Made by a program: the position numbers and the translations under genes. From Paracoccaceae bacterium (GTDB taxonomy: Bacteria; Pseudomonadota; Alphaproteobacteria; Rhodobacterales; Rhodobacteraceae), in the NCBI GenBank assembly GCA_021648025.1, contig JAKITO010000033.1, positions 1 to 37,870 on the forward strand: a stretch of DNA of 37,870 nt, read 5' to 3'. This document shows, one piece after another, positions 16,903-25,180 of this stretch. The stretch's first letter is position 1. Every line of letters starts with the position of its first letter. Under the pieces are notes generated by a model. The model was not told where the DNA came from. It was given only the letters and a program-made list of their open reading frames with translations, and made no database searches.

Positions 16903-18048
16903 ATGACAGGTATCAAATCCGTTTTGACAGATGCGGTTGCGGCGCAGGATGTGCCGTTTGTGGTGGCTATGACGGCCAATTCGCAAGGTGTCATATTTAG
17001 CGGTGCGGCGGGGGATGCGGCATCTGGTCGGGCGGCGGCTGAGGATACGGCATTCAGGATATTTTCGATGACCAAGGCGATCGGGGCGCTGGCGGCGATG
17101 ATCCTGGTTGATCGGGGCAGGCTGAGAATGGATATTCCGGTGGCGGATATCCTGCCTGCGTGGAACGATTTGCAGGTGCTGGACGGGTTTGATGGGGACA
17201 CACCGATCCTGCGTGCGCCCAAAACCACTGCCACGTTGCGCCATCTGGCGACCCATACCAGCGGGCTGGAATATGAATTCTGGAACCCGGATGTGCCAAA
17301 ATTTCTGAAAGCGACAGGATTGGCGACGGTTCTTTCGGGGAGGAAAGCATCGCTGATGTATCCGCTGACGTTCGACCCTGGAACGCGCTGGGGGTATGGT
17401 ATTGGCATCGACTGGCTGGGGCAGGTGGTCGAGGCGGTTGACGGTCGCAGTATTGACCAGTTCTGCCGGGAAGAGATTTTTGAACCGCTGGGCATGGGCA
17501 ATACGGCGTTTGAGCCGGACGGGATGGAGGCGCGGATGTCAGACGTGTCGATCCGCGGTGAAGACGGGAAATTTGCGCCGTTTAAAATCGCCCCACCACC
17601 CAAACCCGAGTTTTACGGCATGGGGCATGCGCTTTATTCCACCGCGCCGGATTATCTTCGGTTTCTCAGGATGGTGCTGAATGGCGGAGAGCTGGACGGC
17701 AACCGGGTATTGTCGGCGGATGCAATACAGCAGATGTTGGCGGATCAGATGCGAGGGCTGGAATTTCGGCCGATGATTTCGGTCGCCCCCCCCCTGACGG
17801 CGGATGTGGATCTGTTCCCGGGCGAAAAGGCCACCCATAGCTTTGCCTTCCTGCGCAACGAAGTGGCGGTGCCGGGCAAGCGCAGTGCAGGGTCTTTGGG
17901 TTGGGCGGGGGTGTGCAACACGCATTACTGGATTGATCCGGCCAAAGATGTGGCGGCGGTGATCATGACACAGTCTTTGCCGTTTGTTGAACCCCCCATG
18001 CTGAAAACCTATGATGCGTTCGAGCGGGCGGTTTACGCCGCACTTTGA
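16903..18048 (+). CDS. Serine hydrolase, beta-lactamase/EstB family
   Basis: 381 residues with the penicillin-binding transpeptidase-like fold of class C beta-lactamases and family VIII esterases. The nucleophile motif SMTK is at residues 55-58, the second-motif Tyr at about 165 in [10 protein letters not shown], and [15 protein letters not shown] around 112-125 is typical of the family. No signal peptide is seen, so it is probably cytoplasmic and more likely an esterase than a beta-lactamase. GGGAGGG lies just upstream of the ATG. The substrate is unknown. It is divergent from pheS and precedes the PEP-mutase-family gene by 44 nt, possibly in one transcript. Confidence 0.85.
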   Translation: MTGIKSVLTDAVAAQDVPFVVAMTANSQGVIFSGAAGDAASGRAAAEDTAFRIFSMTKAIGALAAMILVDRGRLRMDIPVADILPAWNDLQVLDGFDGDTPILRAPKTTATLRHLATHTSGLEYEFWNPDVPKFLKATGLATVLSGRKASLMYPLTFDPGTRWGYGIGIDWLGQVVEAVDGRSIDQFCREEIFEPLGMGNTAFEPDGMEARMSDVSIRGEDGKFAPFKIAPPPKPEFYGMGHALYSTAPDYLRFLRMVLNGGELDGNRVLSADAIQQMLADQMRGLEFRPMISVAPPLTADVDLFPGEKATHSFAFLRNEVAVPGKRSAGSLGWAGVCNTHYWIDPAKDVAAVIMTQSLPFVEPPMLKTYDAFERAVYAAL

Positions 18049-18092
18049 AACTGTCCCTTGCGGGATACTCTTAACCATAAGTGGACAGACAC

Positions 18093-18860
18093 ATGACCAG
18101 CCAATCTGCCAAAGCGGCACAGTTCAGCGCCTTGCATATCAAAGGCGACCCTGTTGTTTTGTTCAATATCTGGGACGTGGGCAGCGCCGGCGCGGTAATC
18201 GCCGCAGGGGCCAAAGCTTTGGCAACCGGGTCGGCCCCGGTGGCCTTGGCCAACGGCTTTGCAGACGGCGAACAGATGCCGTTTGAGATGGCGCTTGGCA
18301 ATATCGCCCGGATTGTCAAAGCGACCGCCCTGCCTGTCAGCATGGATCTGGAAGGTGGCTATGGTGCCGCGCCGGATACCATTGCGGCCAATGTGGCCCG
18401 GGCGCTTGGCACTGGTGTGGTCGGCTTCAACTTTGAGGATCAGATTGTCGGTGGCAAGGGGCTTTACCCCCTGGACCAACAGGTTGCACGACTGAAGGCT
18501 GTTGTTAACGCTTGCAAAATCGCCGGGGTGGCGGCCTTCGTGAATGCCCGTACCGACATCTTTCTAAAGGCCGCACCAGACACCCACTGCGAGGATATGC
18601 TGAGCGAAGCGATTGCCCGCGCAGCGGCATTTGCCAAAGCCGGCGCCAGCGGCTTTTTTGCGCCGGGGCTGCGGGATGCGGAAATGATCGGGCGCTTGTG
18701 CGCGCAGGTTGAACTCCCGGTCAATATCATTGCCCTGCCAGGCACACCAGACAGTAAGACCCTGGCGGGTTTGGGCGTTGCACGGATCAGCTATGGGCCT
18801 GTACCTTACAAGCACATGGTGAGCTGGCTGGAGAATGCAGCCCGCGAGGCTTTGCAGTGA
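18093..18860 (+). CDS. Isocitrate lyase / PEP mutase family protein
   Basis: 255 residues from the ATG at 18093; a GTG at 18081 gives 4 more. It is a (beta/alpha)8 barrel of the PEP mutase/ICL superfamily: FNIWDVGSAGAV near residue 24, the metal-site strand SMDLEGGYG (83-91), GFNFEDQ (111-117) and NARTDIF (151-157). In true PEP mutases and methylisocitrate lyases the metal motif is D-x-D-x-GYG, here DLEGGYG, and the lyase KKCGH is absent. So it is a superfamily member of unknown carbon-carbon or carbon-phosphorus lyase activity. Such 255-residue forms are common in alphaproteobacteria. Confidence 0.8.
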   Translation: MTSQSAKAAQFSALHIKGDPVVLFNIWDVGSAGAVIAAGAKALATGSAPVALANGFADGEQMPFEMALGNIARIVKATALPVSMDLEGGYGAAPDTIAANVARALGTGVVGFNFEDQIVGGKGLYPLDQQVARLKAVVNACKIAGVAAFVNARTDIFLKAAPDTHCEDMLSEAIARAAAFAKAGASGFFAPGLRDAEMIGRLCAQVELPVNIIALPGTPDSKTLAGLGVARISYGPVPYKHMVSWLENAAREALQ

Positions 18861-19143
18861 TCCAAGGACCAGGCCCGCAAATCTTTGTCGGTCATTCCGC
18901 ACGATTTGCATTAAAACCGGATGATTTTGGCGGCGCCCCGTCGGATGTTGACAATAGTTTTGAAGTTTTGCAATATTAACGTGGATAGTACGTATCGCGT
19001 TTGAGCTGGTTTACAGTGCCAATCTCGCAGCCGAAGGCAGGGTTCGTTTTCGAACGCTTTCAGGCAGTCAGATGGCTGATTTGATCGCGATATCTACTTG
19101 ACAAACTTTCAATCAACACTGCCTTTCAAAGGATATGAATACT

Positions 19144-20943
19144 ATGGCTATTAGAACAATCAGAAAAGAAATTCTTGTAAACACCTACACTGACGACCAT
19201 CAGGGTGCCCCCAGTATCGACGCCAATCCAGTCAATGGTGGTTTTCAGATCGTATGGGAAAGCGAAGGCCAGGACGGTGATGGGCTGGGCGTATTTGGCC
19301 AGAACTTTAAAAAGAACGGCAAGAAGGACGGCACCGAGATTCAACTCAACCAATTGACCATTGGAGATCAGAGGAACCCGGACGTTGCCTTTAACGAAAA
19401 CGGCGAAGGGGCCTGGGTCTGGCAAACCGATGCGGAATACAGCTCTCGGAATATCGACCGGGATGTTGTACCGATTGCAACCGACTTTCCCGCTGACAAT
19501 GAGCGCACGCACCAGAGGACGTTCGGATTTGAAAGTGATCTGCCGACCGATCAGTATTTGAATTTCGAGCGTGTTCTGCACACAAGGCAGGATGCAACCG
19601 ATACCGGTATCAATTATCTCGGGCCGCGTGTGGTCTCGATCGGCGGAGACCAGTTTGCCTCTGGGTACTTTGCCGAGGATTTGTCCCATGGGGATCTCCA
19701 TTATCAGGTTGATCTGTACACGGCCGATACGTATCTAAAAAATACCAACGGTTCTTGGTCGCGTGGCAGAATGGAAAGTGAACTGGGTGGTCGAGGAGCA
19801 ACCACCTTTGGGGATTTGGCCAAGATTGACGATAGCAATATCCTGACAGTTGCCACCTTGGCTGACGATCAGTTTAATACCAACGGGGCCATCCAGTTTC
19901 AGGTAATGCAGGGCAACCGGGGCCGGCCCTTTGATTATGAGCCGAATTATATCCTGGCGCTTGTTCCGCAAGATCGCATTGTGTTGGAAGGCTCTGGCTT
20001 GACCGGCAAGGCCACCGAGCCGCGGGTTGTGATACTGGATGACGGCGGTTTTGCCATAACCTGGCAAGAACACAACGAAACCAGCGCCGATTCCGGCAAA
20101 TGGCATTCGGACGTTTATGTTCAGGTTTTCAACGCCGACTTTACCGAACGTTCGCCGGTCATTGAGGTTGATACAGCCAAAGGTTCGGACCAAACAGCAC
20201 CCGAGATCACCGCCCTTAAGGATGGTGGCTTCCTGATTGCCTGGGCCGATTCCAAAGGGGACGGCAATGGTTCCGGCATCGAGATGCAGCGTTTTGATGA
20301 AAATGGCGTCATGATAGGTGACGGTGTTGTCGTCAACAGCACCACCCAAGGCGATCAGATTGATCCGGCGCTTACCACTTTGAAAAACGGTCAGGTTGTC
20401 GTGACGTGGGAATCTGAATTTGGCGACGGTAGCGACGATGCCGTCATGGCCCAGATTCTGAAAATGATCGGCGTTGGCAAAAAGACCGACCAAAAGCTGG
20501 TCGGCACATCGCTGGACGAGAAATTCAATACTGGCAAAGGCAAAGACGACGTTGATGGCGGCGGCGGCGATGATGTCCTGCTGGGCGGTTCTGGAAATGA
20601 TTTACTCAAGGGCGGGGACGGCGATGACGTTATCAAGGGCGGCAGCGGTCGAGACAGGATCGAAGGCGGCTTGGGCGACGATAAACTGACCGGCAATGGC
20701 GGCATCGACAGATTCGTCTTCAATGCTGGCCGGGACACCATCATCGACTTTCAGGATGGTGACGACATCGTAATCTTCTCCAAAGCTCTGGCGGGTGGTT
20801 CGCTTACCAAAAAGAAGCTGGGCAAGATCGTCGAAGAAGGCACGGACGATCTGACGTTTGACTTTGGCGGTGGCAACGTCCTTGTTATCGAGGGCATCAA
20901 CGATTTTGATACCTTCAAGGATGACATCAGCTTTATTGCCTGA
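19144..20943 (+). CDS. RTX-type calcium-binding secreted protein
   Basis: 599 residues with the ATG at 19144 (MAIRTIRKEI), 10 nt after AAAGGA; an ATG at 19135 is too close to that site. Residues about 15-440 consist of beta-propeller-like repeats with recurring DGGF.I.W....GDG.G/DVYVQ.F and GDQ..P.I..L.DGG elements, the repeat seen in many Roseobacter RTX proteins. Residues about 463-521 are five to six GGxGxDxLx nonapeptides that bind Ca2+. The C-terminal 75 residues (DTIIDFQDGDDIVIFSK...DDISFIA) are the usual type I secretion signal region. No cleaved signal peptide is present. Its export ABC transporter and adaptor are not in the window. Function could be adhesion or biofilm; not determinable. 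Confidence 0.85.
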   Translation: MAIRTIRKEILVNTYTDDHQGAPSIDANPVNGGFQIVWESEGQDGDGLGVFGQNFKKNGKKDGTEIQLNQLTIGDQRNPDVAFNENGEGAWVWQTDAEYSSRNIDRDVVPIATDFPADNERTHQRTFGFESDLPTDQYLNFERVLHTRQDATDTGINYLGPRVVSIGGDQFASGYFAEDLSHGDLHYQVDLYTADTYLKNTNGSWSRGRMESELGGRGATTFGDLAKIDDSNILTVATLADDQFNTNGAIQFQVMQGNRGRPFDYEPNYILALVPQDRIVLEGSGLTGKATEPRVVILDDGGFAITWQEHNETSADSGKWHSDVYVQVFNADFTERSPVIEVDTAKGSDQTAPEITALKDGGFLIAWADSKGDGNGSGIEMQRFDENGVMIGDGVVVNSTTQGDQIDPALTTLKNGQVVVTWESEFGDGSDDAVMAQILKMIGVGKKTDQKLVGTSLDEKFNTGKGKDDVDGGGGDDVLLGGSGNDLLKGGDGDDVIKGGSGRDRIEGGLGDDKLTGNGGIDRFVFNAGRDTIIDFQDGDDIVIFSKALAGGSLTKKKLGKIVEEGTDDLTFDFGGGNVLVIEGINDFDTFKDDISFIA

Positions 20944-21101
20944 CGGGCTTTGGCCAACACTATACCAACCCGTCTGGTGTTTGACTCTCGAGAGGGAATT
21001 CCAACGCTGGTGAACTGTGATTCTGTTGTCGGATAAGCTGCGACACCAGATGAAGGGATCATGGCAAGTATCGGGATTAGGGAAGACTATAGTGCGTTGG
21101 A

Positions 21102-21135
21102 TATGCCGTGTTTGGTGCACACCAAACACGGCATA
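21102..21135. repeat. Perfect 16-bp inverted repeat
   Basis: TATGCCGTGTTTGGTG, CA, then its exact reverse complement. As a hairpin it would have 14 pairs and a TGCACA loop. It sits about 160 bases after the RTX gene and 120 bases before the convergent trxC end. No T-run follows, so it is not a classical terminator, though it could protect or end either transcript. Confidence 0.6.
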
Positions 21136-21251
21136 CTTCTAGCCAAACAAAAATACGAGAAGCCGCAAAGAATCAATCTGATACATCTTGGAAAAGCCGC
21201 AAACCTGCCCTGCAAACCCGGACCACTTCACTCTAAGATCAGGACGTTGAA

Positions 21252-21674
21252 CTAACGAACCAGGTCGACAATCTGATCTTCTCGCAAGGCCCCGGATTGG
21301 CGCTTGAACTCGCGGCCCTTTTGAAATGCCACCAAAGTCGGAATACCGCGGATGTTGTATTTGACCCCGGCCTGAGCGTGGTCTTCGGTGTTCAGTTTGA
21401 CCAGCCGCGCCTGCCCGCTAAGTGCCTGTGCCGCTTTGGCAAACTCAGGCGCCATCATTTTGCATGGCCCACACCACGGCGCCCAGAAATCAACCACCAA
21501 AGGCACGTCGTCATTGCGCGCAGCCTTGGCCAGAATGGCCGGGTCGATATCAACCACTTTGGCCCGCAGCAAACCCGCACCGCAGGTGCCACACTTGGCC
21601 TTGGCGTTCAAACGCTCTGCCGGGACACGGTTCACCTGGCCACAATCAAGACAGGTCAGTTTCTTGGCAGACAT
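21252..21674 (-). CDS. trxC: Thioredoxin TrxC (thioredoxin 2)
   Basis: 140 residues from the ATG at 21674 (MSAKKLTCLDCGQVNRVPAERL) with GGAAG upstream. Two N-terminal Cys pairs, C8-x2-C11 and C28-x2-C31, form the zinc module that distinguishes TrxC from TrxA. The thioredoxin domain carries DFWAPWCGPCKMMAPEF with the redox pair Cys68/Cys71 and the cis-Pro in RGIPTLVAF. It reduces protein disulfides in the cytoplasm, often under oxidative stress. Lies downstream of the MORN gene on the same strand, 73 bases earlier in coordinate, so read-through co-transcription from upstream is conceivable only in the other order. Confidence 0.93.
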   Translation of the reverse strand: MSAKKLTCLDCGQVNRVPAERLNAKAKCGTCGAGLLRAKVVDIDPAILAKAARNDDVPLVVDFWAPWCGPCKMMAPEFAKAAQALSGQARLVKLNTEDHAQAGVKYNIRGIPTLVAFQKGREFKRQSGALREDQIVDLVR

Positions 21675-21747
21675 GACAGCGCTTCCGAATTGTTGATAAC
21701 ATATTCTATAATCTATATATAGCGCGGCGTCAATTTCAAGCCTTGTG

Positions 21748-23184
21748 CTATTCAGAAACCGCGTCACTTGTCTCGGGTGTGGCTTCCCCCGACAACGCCC
21801 CACCTTCCCATTTACCGCTGGCCTCTTCGCCGCTGGCGTACCGCATGGTGCCTTCGCCCTGGCGTTTCCCAGCCAGAAATGTGCCTTCGTAGACGTCACC
21901 ATTCACATAGGTGGCAACCCCTTCGCCGCTGATTTCGCCAGCCGCCCAGGCGCCTTTATAGCGGAACCCGTCAGCCATGATAATCTCACCCTGCCCCTGA
22001 CGCTGCCCGCCGGCAAACTGACCGGAATAGACTGACCCATCGCCATAGATCGCCTTGCCAATCCCGTGACGCTGACCATCCTGCCAGTCGCCCTCATAGC
22101 GATAGCCATCAGAATAGGTCATCACACCCTTGCCGTGGTTCACCGCATTGCGGAACTGACCTTCGTAAACGATCCCATTGGCATAAATCGCCTTGCCCTG
22201 ACCTTCGATCACTCCGGCAATCCAGCCACCTTCGTAAGATGACCCATTGGGATAGCTGATTTTACCAAGCCCATCCGCCAGATCGGCCCGGAACTGGCCC
22301 TCATAGATCGACCCGTCAGGATAGGTAACGCGGCCCCGCCCTTCGATCTGCCCGGCCACCCATGTGCCGATATAGATATACCCATCGGTGCCGGTGAACG
22401 TGCCTTGCCCACTGCGCCGGTCATCGGAAAACTCGCCTTCGTAAACGTCGCCATTGGCATAAGTTACCCGGCCTTTGCCCTGCCGTCGTCCGGCCACCAG
22501 ATCACCCTCGTAAGTATCGCCATTGGACTGGGTCAACCGCCCTTGGCCACTGATCTGCCCATCGGCCCACAGACCGACATAGCTCAGACCATCCGGCAAA
22601 GTCAGCTTGCCTTGCCCATGACGTTTGCCACCATTTATTTCGCCGTTGAACACCGCGCCATCCGGGTAGGTGATGATGCCGGAACCCTGTTTCTCACCCG
22701 CAACCCAATCGCCGTTATATTCGTAACCGCCGGGGCTATGCATAATGCCCTTGCCATGATGTTGCGCGTCCACAAACGTGCCTTCGTAACGCACCCCATT
22801 GGCATAAACCGCAATGCCCTGGCCGTTGATCACCCCGTTGACCCAACCACCTTCATAGGTGCCACCATCGGAAAAGGTGATATGCCCCTGGCCATTCGGT
22901 TTGCCTTTGACAAAGCTGCCCTCGTAAACCGACCCATTCGGGAAACGGGCCACGCCCTGGCCTTTGATCTCGCCATCAATCCAATCGCCAGTGTATTCAT
23001 AACCATTGGGCAGGCGGTAGGTCCCGACCCCGTGTTGCAAGCCACCTTTGAACGTCCCTTCATAGACCCCGCCGATATCATCCTGCGTGGTCCGGACCTG
23101 CGCCTGCGTGGCGCCGGAATTTGCAGCGGCAAGACTTAACCCCAAAACAACCGCCGTAATAATTCTTGAGCCCGGAAATATCAT
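21748..23184 (-). CDS. Secreted MORN-repeat protein (18 repeats)
   Basis: 478 residues from the ATG at 23184; a second ATG at 23205 is possible. Residues 1-29 are a signal peptide (hydrophobic ITAVVLGLSLAAANSGA, cleavage near TQA-Q). From residue 39 there are 18 uninterrupted 23-residue MORN units (consensus YEG.F..G...GQG...YPNG) ending at 452, then a partial unit and an acidic tail. Units alternate between Phe and Trp at position 7, implying a 46-residue super-repeat. MORN arrays form elongated beta-hairpin rods that bind lipids or proteins; in bacteria the role is mostly unknown. It is divergent from nadE; trxC lies downstream on the same strand. Confidence 0.88.
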   Translation of the reverse strand: MIFPGSRIITAVVLGLSLAAANSGATQAQVRTTQDDIGGVYEGTFKGGLQHGVGTYRLPNGYEYTGDWIDGEIKGQGVARFPNGSVYEGSFVKGKPNGQGHITFSDGGTYEGGWVNGVINGQGIAVYANGVRYEGTFVDAQHHGKGIMHSPGGYEYNGDWVAGEKQGSGIITYPDGAVFNGEINGGKRHGQGKLTLPDGLSYVGLWADGQISGQGRLTQSNGDTYEGDLVAGRRQGKGRVTYANGDVYEGEFSDDRRSGQGTFTGTDGYIYIGTWVAGQIEGRGRVTYPDGSIYEGQFRADLADGLGKISYPNGSSYEGGWIAGVIEGQGKAIYANGIVYEGQFRNAVNHGKGVMTYSDGYRYEGDWQDGQRHGIGKAIYGDGSVYSGQFAGGQRQGQGEIIMADGFRYKGAWAAGEISGEGVATYVNGDVYEGTFLAGKRQGEGTMRYASGEEASGKWEGGALSGEATPETSDAVSE

Positions 23185-23348
23185 CGCGTCACCCTGCCTA
23201 CCCATAGTTCCAACACCCCCCAAGGGGGCGAATTTATCTAAAATTAAGGTAGTACGGGCCTTTGGGCAATGTCTTTTGACGCGATATCGCTTTTCCTTGG
23301 CGGGTGATCTGATAAATGCCACGTCAATGTCTGGACTGTGAGGGCGAT

Positions 23349-25007
23349 ATGGCTGATCAATTCCGTGTAACACTGGCGCAACTCAACCCCATTGTCGGCG
23401 ACCTTGCGGGCAATGCGGCCAAGGCCCGCGATGCCTGGGCCCAGGGCCGCACGGCGGGGGCCGATCTGGTGGCCCTGCCCGAAATGTTCATCACCGGCTA
23501 TAACACTCAGGATCTGATCATGAAACCGGCCTTCCAGGAGGCCGCAATCAAAGCGGTCCGCACCCTGGCGGTTGACTGTGCCGACGGCCCGCCCCTGGCG
23601 ATTGGTGCGCCTTGGGTCGAAGATGGCAAGCTGTATAACGCCTATCTGATCCTCAAAGACGGCAAGATCGCCAGCAAATCGCTGAAGCACCATTTGCCCA
23701 ATGAAACCGTGTTCGACGAAGTGCGGGTCTTTGATGCGGGACCGTTGGGTGGCCCCTATTCGGTTGGCAATATCCGCATCGGCAGCCCGATCTGCGAAGA
23801 TGCCTGGTACGATGATGTCACCGAAACCCTGGCCGAAACCGGCGCTGAATTCCTGCTGATCCCCAATGGCTCGCCCTATTATCGTGACAAATTCGATGTC
23901 CGCCTTAACCACATGGTGGCGCGGGTGATCGAGACGGGCTTGCCGCTGATCTATCTCAACATGGTCGGCGGGCAGGATGATCAGGTATTCGACGGTGGTT
24001 CGTTTGCGCTGAACCCCGGCGGCGAACTGGCCCTGCAAATGCCGGTGTTGGAGGAGGCCGTGACCCATCTCGACCTGACCCGCACCGCCGACGGCTGGCG
24101 CATTGAAACCGGCGACAAGCACACGCACCCGGACGCATGGGAACAGGATTACCACGTCATGGTCCTGAGTTTGCGCGACTATATGCGCAAGACCGGCTTC
24201 AAACAGGTGCTGCTTGGCATGTCGGGCGGGGTTGATTCCGCCCTTGTGGCGACCATCGCGGTCGACGCGCTTGGCCCGGAAAACGTCCGCTGTGTCATGC
24301 TGCCGTCGCAATACACGGGTTCTGATTCGCTGGAAGACGCCGAAGCCGCGGCCAAGGCGCTGGGCTGCCGCTATGATTACGTGCCAATCCGTGAGGGGCG
24401 CGCGGCGATCACCAACACCCTGGCCCCCCTGTTCAAAGGGCTGGCCACAGACGTCACCGAAGAAAACATCCAGTCACGCCTGCGCGGGCTGTTGCTGATG
24501 GCAATGTCCAACAAGTTTGGTGAAATGTTGCTTACCACGGGCAACAAATCCGAAGTGGCCGTGGGCTATGCGACGATTTATGGCGATATGTCGGGCGGCT
24601 ATAACCCGATCAAGGATCTCTACAAGACGCGGGTGTTTGAAACCTGCCGCTGGCGCAATTGCAATCACCGCGACTGGATGATGGGACCAAAGGGCGAGGT
24701 CATTCCGCCCCGGATCATCGACAAACCGCCCAGCGCCGAGTTGCGCGCCGACCAAAAAGACAGCGATTCACTGCCGGATTATCCCGACCTTGACGCGATG
24801 CTGGACATTCTGGTGGATCAGAACGGTTCCATCGCCGATTGCGTCGCGGCCGGGTTTGACCGGGATGTGGCAAAACAGGTCGAGCACCTGATCTATATCA
24901 GTGAATACAAACGCTTTCAGTCCGCCCCGGGTGCGCGCCTGACTCCGGGTGCTTTCTGGCTTGACCGGCGTTACCCAATCGTCAATCGCTGGCGTGATCC
25001 ATCCTGA
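23349..25007 (+). CDS. nadE: Glutamine-dependent NAD+ synthase
   Basis: 552 residues from the ATG at 23349 with AGGG 5 nt upstream. Two domains. Residues 1-270 are a nitrilase-type glutaminase with the triad Glu45 (PEMFITGYN), Lys113 (SLKHHLPNE) and Cys149 (SPICEDAW). Residues about 285-552 are the ATP-pyrophosphatase synthetase with LGMSGGVDSALVATIA and the TTGNKSEVAVGYATIYGD segment. It amidates nicotinic acid adenine dinucleotide to NAD+ using ammonia channelled from glutamine. It shares a short divergent promoter region with the MORN gene. Confidence 0.96.
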   Translation: MADQFRVTLAQLNPIVGDLAGNAAKARDAWAQGRTAGADLVALPEMFITGYNTQDLIMKPAFQEAAIKAVRTLAVDCADGPPLAIGAPWVEDGKLYNAYLILKDGKIASKSLKHHLPNETVFDEVRVFDAGPLGGPYSVGNIRIGSPICEDAWYDDVTETLAETGAEFLLIPNGSPYYRDKFDVRLNHMVARVIETGLPLIYLNMVGGQDDQVFDGGSFALNPGGELALQMPVLEEAVTHLDLTRTADGWRIETGDKHTHPDAWEQDYHVMVLSLRDYMRKTGFKQVLLGMSGGVDSALVATIAVDALGPENVRCVMLPSQYTGSDSLEDAEAAAKALGCRYDYVPIREGRAAITNTLAPLFKGLATDVTEENIQSRLRGLLLMAMSNKFGEMLLTTGNKSEVAVGYATIYGDMSGGYNPIKDLYKTRVFETCRWRNCNHRDWMMGPKGEVIPPRIIDKPPSAELRADQKDSDSLPDYPDLDAMLDILVDQNGSIADCVAAGFDRDVAKQVEHLIYISEYKRFQSAPGARLTPGAFWLDRRYPIVNRWRDPS

Positions 25008-25059
25008 CCGGTGCCCGGTGCACCCATTTTCCCCACGGGTGATGCCATCTTGGATCATG

Positions 25060-25111
25060 ATACCCCGCTCTGTTAACATGTCACATTAGACATATTAACA
25101 GAGCGGGGTAT
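25060..25111. repeat. 52-nt near-perfect inverted repeat downstream of nadE
   Basis: Outer arms ATACCCCGCTCTGTTAA (25060-25076) and its exact reverse complement (25095-25111), one C-A mismatch, then inner arms ATGTC/GACAT around ACATTA. In total 22 pairs. No T-tract follows on either strand. It begins 53 bases after the nadE stop and ends 70 bases before the next start, so it could act as a terminator, a processing site, a protein-binding site, or be a miniature mobile repeat. Confidence 0.7.
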
Positions 25112-25180
25112 AACCTATCATCAAATAAGCCTGCATAAAACAGACGTTTCGCACCCAAGCCTTCCTTTCCTGATAAATTC

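Noticed and set aside
15703..17256. 517-codon open frame including 160 codons upstream of pheS
   Set aside because: The extension is antisense to the serine hydrolase and has no family similarity; PheS starts at 16776.
19098..19103. TTGACA before the RTX gene as a -35 box
   Set aside because: The sequence at the -10 distance (GCCTTT) does not fit.
20532..20720. DNA repeats in the RTX gene as a CRISPR-like array
   Set aside because: They are coding Gly/Asp nonapeptides with in-frame periodicity, without spacers.
21061..21255. 64-codon frame containing the 34-nt palindrome
   Set aside because: The frame runs through the inverted repeat and lacks a Shine-Dalgarno; more likely non-coding.
22405..23139. 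244-codon plus-strand frame inside the MORN gene
   Set aside because: It is the complementary shadow of the repetitive MORN array and shows the same periodicity.
23244..24311. 355-codon minus-strand frame opposite nadE
   Set aside because: His/Arg/Gln-rich antisense translation typical of a shadow; nadE is unambiguous.
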